Below are positions 17,650-24,975 of a stretch of DNA of 64,000 nt, in pieces. Origin of the DNA: DATJLY01 sp035604615 (lineage in GTDB: Bacteria; Pseudomonadota; Alphaproteobacteria; ATCC43930; CGMCC-115725); the NCBI GenBank assembly GCA_035604615.1, contig DATNID010000014.1, positions 1-64,000 of the forward strand, given 5' to 3'. Position 1 is the stretch's first letter. Each line of letters opens with the position of its first letter. The position numbers were made by a program, and so were the translations under genes. The notes beneath the pieces are model-generated. The model was not told the DNA's origin and ran no database searches. It saw only the letters and a list, made by a program, of their open reading frames with translations.

Positions 17650-18165
17650 ATGACAAGGAAATGGTTGCTCGGCCTCGCTTTGGCGTGGATTGGCGCGCTG
17701 CCCGTTCAGGCGGCAAGTCTGGCGCTCACCATCGACGGCGTCCGCTCGAATGACGGCGAGGTCTTGATCGGCGTCTACGATACCGCGGACGGATTCAAGA
17801 GCGCCATCGACAGCAGCGCGACGAAGAGCGCGCTCCTGCCCCAGGCGTGGCGCATCGTCGGCGCGTCGCTGCGGGCGAAAACCGGCTCGCAAAGCATCGT
17901 CTTCACGCAGCTTCCGCCGGGGCGATATGCCGTCATCGCCTTTCACGACGCGAACGACAACGGCCTGCTCGATGCGAACGCCCTGGGAATACCCGTCGAA
18001 GCCTATGGCTTCAGCAACAACGCGCAGGGATTCATGGGCGCGCCCTCCTTCGATGCAGCCGCGGTCGACGTCGGGTCCGGCGACAAGAGCATCTCGATCA
18101 CGTTGATCTATCCGGTCTTGCCATCGATCCAGGACAAGGCGGACCTCGACGCGGTCGGGAAGTGA
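17650..18165 (+). CDS. DUF2141 domain-containing exported protein
   Basis: A 171-residue protein with a signal peptide (about 1-22, cleavage near VQA), followed by the DUF2141 beta-sandwich: LALTIDGVRSNDGEVLIGVY, the conserved FTQLPPGRYAVIAFHDANDNGLLD (a DxNxNGxLD-like calcium-type loop) and GIPVEAYGFSNN. The family is probably periplasmic and its function unknown. It is followed by an imperfect hairpin (18252-18278) shared with the convergent binding-protein gene. Confidence 0.85.
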   Translation: MTRKWLLGLALAWIGALPVQAASLALTIDGVRSNDGEVLIGVYDTADGFKSAIDSSATKSALLPQAWRIVGASLRAKTGSQSIVFTQLPPGRYAVIAFHDANDNGLLDANALGIPVEAYGFSNNAQGFMGAPSFDAAAVDVGSGDKSISITLIYPVLPSIQDKADLDAVGK

Positions 18166-18216
18166 GGGCGCGCGACCGGCTGCTCCAGCGTTATCCGTTC
18201 CGGTGGAAGCGCCGCG

Positions 18217-18278
18217 CGTCCTTCGACTGCGCCCCTTCGGGGTTCCGCTCCGGATGAGGTAAAATTTTCGCCTCATCC
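18217..18278. terminator. Hairpin between convergent genes, part of a dispersed intergenic repeat type
   Basis: GGATGAGG (18252-18259) and CCTCATCC (18271-18278) form an 8-bp stem around an AT-rich loop. It is preceded by GCGTCCTTCGAC at 18218, a word also present in the hairpin at 56410. The place between two convergent gene ends fits a bidirectional terminator, although the T-tract is poor. Confidence 0.45.
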
Positions 18279-18290
18279 TGACCGGCAATG

Positions 18291-19463
18291 CTACATCAGC
18301 GGTATTCCCGTCGGCTTGCTCATCGGTTGCCAAGTCTGCGCCTTGGCGTCCCACCGCGTCACTAGGCCGCCGGTGACATCGACGCCGCGCTGCGGCACCT
18401 TCTTGAAATTGTAGACGCCGTCGATCCCGGGATAGTCGGTAAGGTTGGCGATGTGGTCGCGGATCTGCGCCGCCGTCGCCTTGGGGCCGAGCTTGCGCAA
18501 GGTGTCGACCACGATCTCGCCGGCATCCCAGGCGAGTTCCGAGGCCTCGTCGGGCTTCACGCCGGCCTTTTCGAAGACCTCGAAGAAATGCTGATGCGGC
18601 TTCACCAGTTCCGGCGCCAGCAGCTTCGGGTCGCGCACGGGCCACTGCGACGACGGGATGTAGAGCTGCTTCGGCAGGAAGTCCGCATACTGAGTCATCT
18701 GCTGGTAGGTCATGTTGCCGCCGGTGGTGGCGACCGGTATGTCGAGGCCGGCCTGGATGACGGCGCGGAAGATGGTCGCGACGGGCGTCCCGGTGCTCCA
18801 GGCGATGAAGGCTTGCGGATGGGCGGCCTTCACGTCCTCGATCTGGGCGTTGACGCTCACGTCGGTGATGTTGAAATGCTCGATCGCGACCAGCTGCATG
18901 TCCTTGTTCTCGGGCAGCGCCAGCACCGACTTCACGCCGTTCTCGGCATCCTGGCCGGTGGCGTCGGAGCTGACCATGAGGGCCACGTGGGTCCAGCCCT
19001 TCATGCGGAAATACCGCGCCAGGCAATTGATCAGATCGGTGGTCGAGACGCTGGCGGTGAAGACATAGCCCGGATCGGGATGGATGCCGGGCGAGAGGCA
19101 GTATTCGACCGGCCCGTCCTTCATCAAGGGCGCCATCGCGCGGCACACCGCGACCAGCGACGATCCGATCATTGCCGCGGGCTTGGCGGCCATGACCTCG
19201 TTCGCGAGCTGCACGCCGATCTGCGGGTTCGACTGGTCGTCGTGGAACCCGAGCTGGAGCGGCCGGCCCTGGATGCCACCCGACTCGTTGGTCGATTTCT
19301 CTATGAGCTGGAGCGTCTTCTGCTCGCCCGTGCCGAGGAACGCGGCGCCGCCGGTCAAGGGTAGGATGACGGGAAGGTCGTAAGGGTCGGCGGCGCGCGC
19401 GGGCACAGCAAGCCAGGCTGCCGCGAGGGCGAGTCCGGTCAGAGCCACGGCTGACTTCAACAT
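18291..19463 (-). CDS. ABC transporter substrate-binding protein, branched-chain amino acid (LivK) type
   Basis: A 390-residue periplasmic protein with a signal peptide (1-24, cleavage after ARA) and the Peripla_BP_6 fold: VILPLTGGAAFLGTGEQ at the N-terminal strand, PLQLGFHDDQSNPQIGVQLANEV, and C-terminal GIDGVYNFKKVPQRGVD. It would deliver an amide, amino acid or aromatic compound to a Liv-type permease, but no permease or ATPase gene is adjacent. It is divergent from the alpha/beta hydrolase gene at 19534. Confidence 0.9.
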   Translation of the reverse strand: MLKSAVALTGLALAAAWLAVPARAADPYDLPVILPLTGGAAFLGTGEQKTLQLIEKSTNESGGIQGRPLQLGFHDDQSNPQIGVQLANEVMAAKPAAMIGSSLVAVCRAMAPLMKDGPVEYCLSPGIHPDPGYVFTASVSTTDLINCLARYFRMKGWTHVALMVSSDATGQDAENGVKSVLALPENKDMQLVAIEHFNITDVSVNAQIEDVKAAHPQAFIAWSTGTPVATIFRAVIQAGLDIPVATTGGNMTYQQMTQYADFLPKQLYIPSSQWPVRDPKLLAPELVKPHQHFFEVFEKAGVKPDEASELAWDAGEIVVDTLRKLGPKATAAQIRDHIANLTDYPGIDGVYNFKKVPQRGVDVTGGLVTRWDAKAQTWQPMSKPTGIPLM

Positions 19464-19533
19464 GGTACGACCTCCCTGTTATCGTGCGTTGTCGGGCGAT
19501 GCTGTATCAAGTCGGACCCGAGGACAAGCCACG

Positions 19534-20349
19534 TTGCAAACCCCGATCGCTCTCGCCTGCCAGGAGCACGGTTCCGGCCCGCCCGTCCTGATCCTGCACG
19601 GGCTCTTCGGGTCGGCGCAGAACTGGACGACGGTGGCGCGCCGCTGGGCCGCGCGGTTCCATGTCTTCGCGCTCGATCTGCGCAATCATGGCGCCTCGCC
19701 CTGGGCCGACAGCATGTCCTATCCCGAGATGGCGCAGGACGTGGCGGGCTTCATCGCCGCGCGCGGCCTCGGCAGCGCCGCCATCGTCGGGCACAGCATG
19801 GGCGGCAAGGTGGCGATGGCGCTGGCGCTGGCGGCGACCGAGATCGTGGAGCGCCTGGTCGTGGTCGACATCGCGCCGGTGGCGCACGCGCCGGCGCACC
19901 AGGACGAGATCGCGGCGATGCAAGCGCTCGACCTCGCGCGCATAGACCGGCGCGGCGCGGCCGACGCCGCCTTGAAGCCAAGCATCCCCGACGACGCGGT
20001 GCGCGCATTCCTGGTGCAGAACCTGGTCGCCGGGCCGGCCGGACTGCGCTGGCGCATCAATCTCGATGTCATCGCCGCGGAGATCGCGGCCTTGTCGGGC
20101 TTCCCCGATTTTCCCGCGGGCACGGCCTATCCCGGCCCGACGCTCGCGGTGCGGGGCGGCCGCTCGCCCTATGTGCGCGACCGCGACCTCGCCGCCTTCG
20201 CGCGGATCTTTCCGGCCTTGCGCCTCGTCACCATCGCGGATGCCGGGCACTGGCTCCACGCCGAGCGCATGGACGAATTCCTCGCCGCCGTGACGCCGTT
20301 CCTTGACGGCGCGGGGGATGTATCGGGCGGCCCCGGCTCCCATCTATAA
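19534..20349 (+). CDS. Alpha/beta fold hydrolase (YbfF-like esterase)
   Basis: A 271-residue cytosolic hydrolase: oxyanion region LHGLFGSAQNW, nucleophile elbow VGHSMGGKV with Ser88, and the catalytic His in ADAGHWLHAE near the C-terminus. LRNHGASPW matches the YbfF/YbdB-type esterases related to human ABHD11. The start is uncertain: the ATG at 19462 would overlap the divergent promoter region, whereas TTG at 19534 begins at the conserved strand and has AGGAC upstream; I prefer the TTG. The next gene follows after six bases. Confidence 0.82.
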   Translation: MQTPIALACQEHGSGPPVLILHGLFGSAQNWTTVARRWAARFHVFALDLRNHGASPWADSMSYPEMAQDVAGFIAARGLGSAAIVGHSMGGKVAMALALAATEIVERLVVVDIAPVAHAPAHQDEIAAMQALDLARIDRRGAADAALKPSIPDDAVRAFLVQNLVAGPAGLRWRINLDVIAAEIAALSGFPDFPAGTAYPGPTLAVRGGRSPYVRDRDLAAFARIFPALRLVTIADAGHWLHAERMDEFLAAVTPFLDGAGDVSGGPGSHL

Positions 20350-20355
20350 TTCCTC

Positions 20356-21159
20356 ATGCCCGATCTCGAGCGCGTCGCGCGCATCATCCGCGAGACCGCA
20401 GCGGCGGAAATCCTGCCGCGCTTTCGCGCGCTCGCGTCCGGCGACATCCGCGAGAAGCGGCCGGGCGATCTCGTCACCATCGCCGACCTCGAGGCGGAGC
20501 GGCGCCTGGTTCAGCTTTTGCAAGGCGAGGCGCCCGGTTCGGTCGCGGTCGGCGAGGAGGGCGTCGCATCCGATCCGGCGCAGCTCGCCCTTCTTGCGGG
20601 CGACGCGCCGGTCTGGGTCATCGATCCGATCGACGGCACCGGCAATTTCGCCAAGGGCGTGGCGCGCTTCGCCGTGATCATCGCCTTCGTCGCGCGCGGC
20701 GTGACCGAGGCCGGCTGGATCTACGACCCGCTCGGCGACGTGATGATGACGGCGCGGCGCGGCGGCGGCGCGTGGTCCGAAGGGCGGCGGCTCAAGGTGG
20801 CGGGCGAGACGCATGTCTCCAACCTTACCGGCTCGGCCTATGGCAGGACCGCGGCAGGCGTGCGCGCCTCGGAGGCGCTCGCCGGCAGCGGCCGCATCGG
20901 CGCGGTGCAGAACCGCGGCTGCAGCGGCCTCGAATACATGGAGGTGGCGCGCGGCGACGCCAACTTCACGCTCCATTCGCGCTCGCTGCCGTGGGATCAC
21001 GCGGCGGGAATGCTGATCGTCGCCGAGGCGGGCGGCGTCGGCCGCTTCCTCGACGGCAGCGACTACGATCCGCGCATTGCCGACCGCAAGCCGCATGCCG
21101 CCTCGACCGAAGTTGCGTGGCAAGCGGTCGCCGAGATCGTCACCGCGCACACGGCGTGA
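20356..21159 (+). CDS. Inositol monophosphatase family phosphatase
   Basis: A 267-residue Mg-dependent phosphatase. Metal-binding motifs are all present: VGEEG (E67/E68), WVIDPIDGTGNFAKG (D90 and following) and PWDHAAGMLIVAEAGG near residue 215. Relatives dephosphorylate inositol-1-phosphate, 3'-phosphoadenosine 5'-phosphate or histidinol phosphate; the sequence does not choose between these. It lies in a tight run with the hydrolase upstream (6 bases) and the SDR gene downstream (2 bases). Confidence 0.88.
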   Translation: MPDLERVARIIRETAAAEILPRFRALASGDIREKRPGDLVTIADLEAERRLVQLLQGEAPGSVAVGEEGVASDPAQLALLAGDAPVWVIDPIDGTGNFAKGVARFAVIIAFVARGVTEAGWIYDPLGDVMMTARRGGGAWSEGRRLKVAGETHVSNLTGSAYGRTAAGVRASEALAGSGRIGAVQNRGCSGLEYMEVARGDANFTLHSRSLPWDHAAGMLIVAEAGGVGRFLDGSDYDPRIADRKPHAASTEVAWQAVAEIVTAHTA

Positions 21160-21161
21160 TC

Positions 21162-22031
21162 ATGGCGGCGCTCGACGGCAAGGTCTGCGTGATCACGGGC
21201 GCGACCTCGGGCATCGGCCGCGCCGCGGCAGAGAAGCTCGCGCTCGCGGGCGCGCGCCTCGTGCTGGTCGGCCGCGACCGCGCCAAGGGCGAGGAAACGG
21301 TCGAGCGGCTCAAGGCGCTCAGGCCCGGATGCGAGGCGAGCGTGCTCACCGCCGATCTGGCGCGGCTCGCCGAGGTGCGACGGCTCGCGGCCGAGCTTGC
21401 GGCGTTGCCGCGCATCGACGTGCTGATCAACAACGCGGGCGCGATCTTCCGCCACCGCGCCACCACCGGCGACGGGCTCGAGCGCACCTTCGCGCTGAAC
21501 CACTTGGCGTACTATGTGCTGACCCGGCTCCTGGCGGAAAAGCTCGCTGCGTCGGCGCCCGCGCGCGTGGTGGTCGTCGCCTCCCGGGCGCATCGCGGCG
21601 CGAGCCTCGATTTCGACGATCTGCAGATGGCGCGCTCGTGGGACGGGTGGATGGCCTATCGCCGCTCCAAGCTGTGTAACATCCTCTTCGCGCGCGAGCT
21701 GGCACGGCGGCTCGCCGGGAGCGGCGTCACCTGCAACAGCCTTCATCCCGGCTTCGTCGCCAGCCGCTTCGGCGACAACAATGACGGCCTCTTCCGCGCC
21801 GCGTTGTCGCTGGGCAAGCGCTTCGCCGCGATTTCGACCGGGCGCGGCGCCGAGACGCCTTCCTATCTCGCCTCATCTCCGGACGTGGAGGGCGTGAGCG
21901 GCCTCTATTTCGACAAGTGCCGTGCGGTCGAGCCGTCGGCCGCGGCGCAGGACGATCGCGCCGCCTTGCGCCTGTGGCGCGAGAGCGCGCGCCTCGCGGG
22001 ATTGCCGGAGGAGTTGTCGGCGCTGGCCTGA
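21162..22031 (+). CDS. Short-chain dehydrogenase/reductase (retinol dehydrogenase-like)
   Basis: A 289-residue NAD(P)-dependent oxidoreductase with the Rossmann motif TGATSGIG (12-19), NNAG, and the active-site segment containing WMAYRRSKLCNILFA (Tyr-xxx-Lys). SLHPGFVASRF after the active site is typical of the classical WW-domain oxidoreductase/retinol dehydrogenase subgroup. Cofactor preference is probably NADP because of the VGRDRAKG loop. The ATG at 21162 is two bases after the phosphatase stop. Confidence 0.9.
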   Translation: MAALDGKVCVITGATSGIGRAAAEKLALAGARLVLVGRDRAKGEETVERLKALRPGCEASVLTADLARLAEVRRLAAELAALPRIDVLINNAGAIFRHRATTGDGLERTFALNHLAYYVLTRLLAEKLAASAPARVVVVASRAHRGASLDFDDLQMARSWDGWMAYRRSKLCNILFARELARRLAGSGVTCNSLHPGFVASRFGDNNDGLFRAALSLGKRFAAISTGRGAETPSYLASSPDVEGVSGLYFDKCRAVEPSAAAQDDRAALRLWRESARLAGLPEELSALA

Positions 22032-22050
22032 GGCCTATATTGCACCCGGC

Positions 22051-22968
22051 ATGGCGCGGAATCCCTACGAGGTGCTGGGCGTGAAGCCCGAGGCGAGCGA
22101 GGACGAGATTCGCACCGTCTATCGCAAGCTCGCCAAGAAGCACCATCCCGATCTCAATCCCGGCAACAAGGAAGCCGAGGCGCGGTTCAAGGAGATCGCG
22201 TCGGCCTACGACCTCGTCTCCGACAAGGACAAGCGCGCGCGCTTCGACCGCGGCGAGATCGACGAAAGCGGCGCCGAGCGGCCGCCGCCGCAGCAGTCCT
22301 GGCGCGGCTTCGCCGAGGGGCCGCCGGGCGAGAAGTACCAGGCGCACGAGATCGACCCCGAGGATCTCGAGGCGCTCTTCGGCATGTTCGGCCGCGGCGC
22401 GCATGGCGCTGGCGGCGGCGGCCTGCGCATGCGCGGCGCCGACCATCATTTCACCCTCGCGGTCGAGTTCCTCGACGCGGTCAACGGCGCCAAGAAGCGG
22501 CTCGAGCTCGGCCCCGGGCGCACGCTCGACGTGACCGTGCCGGAGGGCGTGCGCGACGGCCAGGTGCTGCGCCTCAAAGGGCAGGGCGGCGACGGGCTCG
22601 GCGGCGCGCCGGCGGGCGACGCGCTGATCGAGATCAGGATCGCGCCGCACCCGATTTTCCGGCGCGACGGCGACGACATCCGTCTCGAGCTGCCGGTGAC
22701 CCTGGCCGAGGCGGTTCTGGGCGGGCGCGTCCAGGTGCCGACGCCCTCGGGCGCGGTGGCGATGAACGTGCCCGCCAATGCCAACACCGGCCAGGTCCTG
22801 CGCCTGCGCGGCAAGGGCGTGAAGCGTGCCGACGGCGGCATGGGTGACGAATACGTGACGCTCAAGATCGTGCTGCCCGAAGGCGGCGACAATGAGCTGG
22901 CCGAGTTCCTGCGCACTTGGGCGCCGAAGCATCCCTACGATCCGCGCGGCCGCATGGGGGTCCCATGA
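22051..22968 (+). CDS. DnaJ/CbpA-type J-domain co-chaperone
   Basis: A 305-residue co-chaperone for DnaK. J domain at residues 4-68 with the HPD triad (H32-P33-D34 in KKHHPDLNPG), a Gly/Phe-type linker (LFGMFGRGAHGAGGGG) and two C-terminal client-binding beta domains (GRTLDVTVPEGVRDGQVLRLKGQ and FRRDGDDIRLELPVTLAEAVLG). The zinc-finger domain of true DnaJ is absent, as in CbpA. Its stop overlaps the next start (ATGA), and that gene encodes a CbpM-like modulator, which supports a CbpA role. Confidence 0.92.
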   Translation: MARNPYEVLGVKPEASEDEIRTVYRKLAKKHHPDLNPGNKEAEARFKEIASAYDLVSDKDKRARFDRGEIDESGAERPPPQQSWRGFAEGPPGEKYQAHEIDPEDLEALFGMFGRGAHGAGGGGLRMRGADHHFTLAVEFLDAVNGAKKRLELGPGRTLDVTVPEGVRDGQVLRLKGQGGDGLGGAPAGDALIEIRIAPHPIFRRDGDDIRLELPVTLAEAVLGGRVQVPTPSGAVAMNVPANANTGQVLRLRGKGVKRADGGMGDEYVTLKIVLPEGGDNELAEFLRTWAPKHPYDPRGRMGVP

Positions 22969-23297
22969 TCGACATCGAGGCGGTGTGCGTCATGATCGGC
23001 GACCTGCAGGCGCAGGAAGTCGAGCGCTGGATCGGCGAGAGCTGGGTCCGGCCCGAGAGTTCCGGCGGCGGTTATGTCTTCCACGAGATCGACGTGGCGC
23101 GGGTGCGCCTCATCGTCGAATTGCGGCGCGATCTCGAGATCGACGACGCGGCGATGCCGGTGGTGCTCAACCTGCTCGACCAGCTCTACGCCCTGCGCCG
23201 GCGCATGAAGGCGGTGACGGCGGCGATCGAGACCCTGCCGCCCGACCTTCGCGCCGCCATCGCCCAGCGGCTCGGCGAGACGCAGGGACCGGAGTGA
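22965..23297 (+). CDS. CbpM-like chaperone modulator (MerR-like helical protein)
   Basis: A 110-residue protein. The N-terminus (MIDIEAVCVMIGDLQAQEVERWIGESWVRP-type helices) followed by YVFHEIDVARVRLIVELRRDLEID resembles the helix-turn-helix plus coiled region of CbpM, which binds the J domain of CbpA and inhibits it. The C-terminal half is helical and charged. The ATG at 22965 overlaps the stop of the J-domain gene. The gene pair is the main support for this assignment; the sequence itself is divergent. Confidence 0.8.
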   Translation: MIDIEAVCVMIGDLQAQEVERWIGESWVRPESSGGGYVFHEIDVARVRLIVELRRDLEIDDAAMPVVLNLLDQLYALRRRMKAVTAAIETLPPDLRAAIAQRLGETQGPE

Positions 23298-23312
23298 GCT
23301 AAAGTCGGGCAC

Positions 23313-23768
23313 ATGGCGATCGCGCTCCTGTTCCATATCCTCGCGGCCGTGATCTGGGTCGGCGGGATGTTCTTCGCCCATGTCATGCTGCGCCCGGCGG
23401 CGGCTTCGCTCGAGCCGTCGGTGCGGCTGCCGCTGTTCCGCCGCGTCCTCGGCACCTTCTTCCCGTGGGTGTGGGTGTGCATCGCGACCTTGCTGGTCAG
23501 CGCCTATGGCGTGCTGCTGCCCGGGATGGGCGGGTTCGCGCACACGCCCGTCTATATCCAGGCGATGCAGGTGATCGGCGTGGTGATGATCCTGGCCTTC
23601 CTGCATCTGTTCTTCGCGCCGTGGAAGCGGTTCCGCACCGCGGTCGACGCCGGCGACTTCAAGACCGCCGCACCCCAGCTCGGCCAGATCCGCCACATCG
23701 TGCTATTCAACCTGGTGCTCGGCCTGATCGTCGTGGTGATCGGCGGCACCGGGCGGTATTGGGGGTGA
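23313..23768 (+). CDS. CopD-family integral membrane protein
   Basis: A 151-residue inner-membrane protein with four predicted helices: residues 2-26 (IALLFHILAAVIWVGGMFFAHVML), 47-70 (FPWVWVCIATLLVSAYGVLLPG), 82-102 (QAMQVIGVVMILAFLHLFFAP) and 128-149 (IVLFNLVLGLIVVVIGGTG). The His and Met residues in helix 1 (LLFHILAAVIWVGGMFFAHVM) are typical of the CopD/YncJ-like group. The link to copper is only by family; no other copper gene is nearby. Confidence 0.85.
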   Translation: MAIALLFHILAAVIWVGGMFFAHVMLRPAAASLEPSVRLPLFRRVLGTFFPWVWVCIATLLVSAYGVLLPGMGGFAHTPVYIQAMQVIGVVMILAFLHLFFAPWKRFRTAVDAGDFKTAAPQLGQIRHIVLFNLVLGLIVVVIGGTGRYWG

Positions 23769-23771
23769 GCC

Positions 23772-24014
23772 ATGCTCAAGATCGAAACCGAACTCGAGGA
23801 TGACGGGCGCTGGATCGGTGAGGTTCCCGGCCTGCCCGGCGTTCTCACCTATGGCGCATCAGAAGCCGAGGCGCGCGTCAAGGCAACCGCGCTCGCGCTG
23901 CGCGTGATCGCCGACCGGATCGAGCATGGCGAAGCAGTCGCTCGAGTGAGCCCGCCATCGACACCCACCTCTCCCAACCCTCTTCCCCCGCAAGCGGGCG
24001 GAGAGGACTTTTAG
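23772..24014 (+). CDS. HicB-like antitoxin-type protein with a repeat-derived C-terminus
   Basis: An 80-residue protein. Residues 1-58 match the partial RNase H-like HicB fold (IETELEDDGRWIGEVPGLPGVLTYGASEAEA), seen in HicB antitoxins and many orphan relatives. No hicA is adjacent, so it is either an orphan or regulates something else. The last 20 residues (PSTPTSPNPLPPQAGG-type) are encoded by a common intergenic hairpin repeat (23969-24006), which also supplies the stop region, so the natural C-terminus has probably been replaced. Confidence 0.75.
   Translation: MLKIETELEDDGRWIGEVPGLPGVLTYGASEAEARVKATALALRVIADRIEHGEAVARVSPPSTPTSPNPLPPQAGGEDF
23969..24006. repeat. Nested palindromic intergenic repeat
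   Basis: CCTCTCC (23969-23975) pairs with GGAGAGG (24000-24006), and inside it CCCGC-AA-GCGGG forms a second stem. Elements of this make-up (CTCTCCC...CCGCAAGCGGG...GAGAGG) are widespread between genes of many alphaproteobacteria. Here it overlaps the 3' end of the HicB-like gene. Confidence 0.7.
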
Positions 24015-24042
24015 CGGCGCTTCTCGCATCGGGAGATGACCC

Positions 24043-24738
24043 ATGCTCAGGCTCTATGACCTCGCCGGGGCCGAGCCCGACCGGCGCTTCAGCCCGTTCT
24101 GCTCGCGCATCAAGATGGCGCTGGCGCACAAGGGACTTGAGGTCGAGACCGTGCCGTGGCGCTTCACCGAGAAGGAGGTGCTGGCGCCCGCCGGCAAGGC
24201 GGGGCGGGTCCCAGTCCTGGTGGATGGCGAGCGCTGGATCGGCGAGAGCTGGGTCATCGCCGAATATCTCGAGGACAAATACGCCATCCTGCCGTCGCTG
24301 TTCGGCGGCGGGGCGGGGCGGGCGCTGTCGCGCTTCTACCAGGGCTGGACCGACGCCATCCTGCACGGGGCGCTGTTCCGCATGCTGGTGCTCGACATCT
24401 GGAGGCATGTCGATCCGCGCGACCGCGACTATTTCCGCAACAGCCGCGAGGAGCGCCTGGGCATGACCCTGGAGCAGGCCGCCGCCGACCGCGAGGCGCG
24501 CCTGCCGGCCCTGCGCGAAACGCTGACGCCGATGCGGCTGGTCTTACGCGCGCAGCCGTTCCTGGGGGGAGAGAAGCCGCTTTATGCCGATTACATCGTG
24601 TTCGGCGCCTTCCTATGGGCGCGCGGGATCAGCGATTTCAAGCTGTTGGCGGCGGACGATCCGGTGGCACTATGGCGCCAGCGCTTGCTCGACCTCAATG
24701 ACGGCTTCGCCGCCAAATGGAAGGGCTATCCGGTCTAA
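24043..24738 (+). CDS. Glutathione S-transferase family protein
   Basis: A 231-residue cytosolic protein. N-terminal thioredoxin-like domain (1-80): FSPFCSRIKMALAHKGLEVE with the potential catalytic Cys/Ser, then RVPVLVDGERWIGESWVIAEYLE (cis-Pro before VLVD and the glutathione-binding ES pair). C-terminal all-helical domain follows. The FSPFCSRIKMAL segment recalls LigE/beta-etherase-like and related GSTs, but the substrate is not shown. Confidence 0.88.
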   Translation: MLRLYDLAGAEPDRRFSPFCSRIKMALAHKGLEVETVPWRFTEKEVLAPAGKAGRVPVLVDGERWIGESWVIAEYLEDKYAILPSLFGGGAGRALSRFYQGWTDAILHGALFRMLVLDIWRHVDPRDRDYFRNSREERLGMTLEQAAADREARLPALRETLTPMRLVLRAQPFLGGEKPLYADYIVFGAFLWARGISDFKLLAADDPVALWRQRLLDLNDGFAAKWKGYPV

Positions 24739-24771
24739 GAAGAAGGATAAAGGAAGAGCGGTAAGTCTCTG

Positions 24772-24906
24772 TCAGGCATTGCGCCAGGACATCAGCACCA
24801 GCGATCCGATCACCACGCCGGCGACCTCGGCCCCGGCCGTGATCTGGCCGAGCAGGACGCCGAACAAGGTGCTGCCGAGAATGACGGTTCCGACCAACGT
24901 GCTCAT
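24772..24906 (-). CDS. Small hydrophobic membrane protein, 44 residues
   Basis: A short ORF reading MSTLVGTVILGSTLFGVLLG followed by QITAGAEVAGVVIGSLVLMS and ending WRNA. Two hydrophobic segments (about 3-20 and 27-40) separated by a short polar turn suggest a two-pass or hairpin membrane peptide. It has a strong ribosome-binding site (GGGAGG, about 9 bases before the ATG at 24906), which supports real translation. No family recognised. It lies between the GST gene (convergent) and the mocA-like gene (same strand, about 70 bases upstream), so it could be the last gene of the cox-type run. Confidence 0.65.
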   Translation of the reverse strand: MSTLVGTVILGSTLFGVLLGQITAGAEVAGVVIGSLVLMSWRNA

Positions 24907-24975
24907 GGGCTGCCCCTCCCGAACCTTGCGGTTTGGTAGCACAACGGGCGGCCTTGGAAATTATTCCACGAGTCG

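Noticed and set aside
23964..24006. CRISPR-like or mobile element signal from the palindromic repeat.
   Set aside because: There is only one copy here, no spacers, no cas genes and no terminal inverted repeats with a transposase in the window.
24765..24778. A 13-base match between the end of the 44-residue gene and the IASEAKQS repeat at 50477 (reverse complement).
   Set aside because: Matches of this length are expected by chance many times within 64 kb compared on both strands, and the similarity stops at once on one side.
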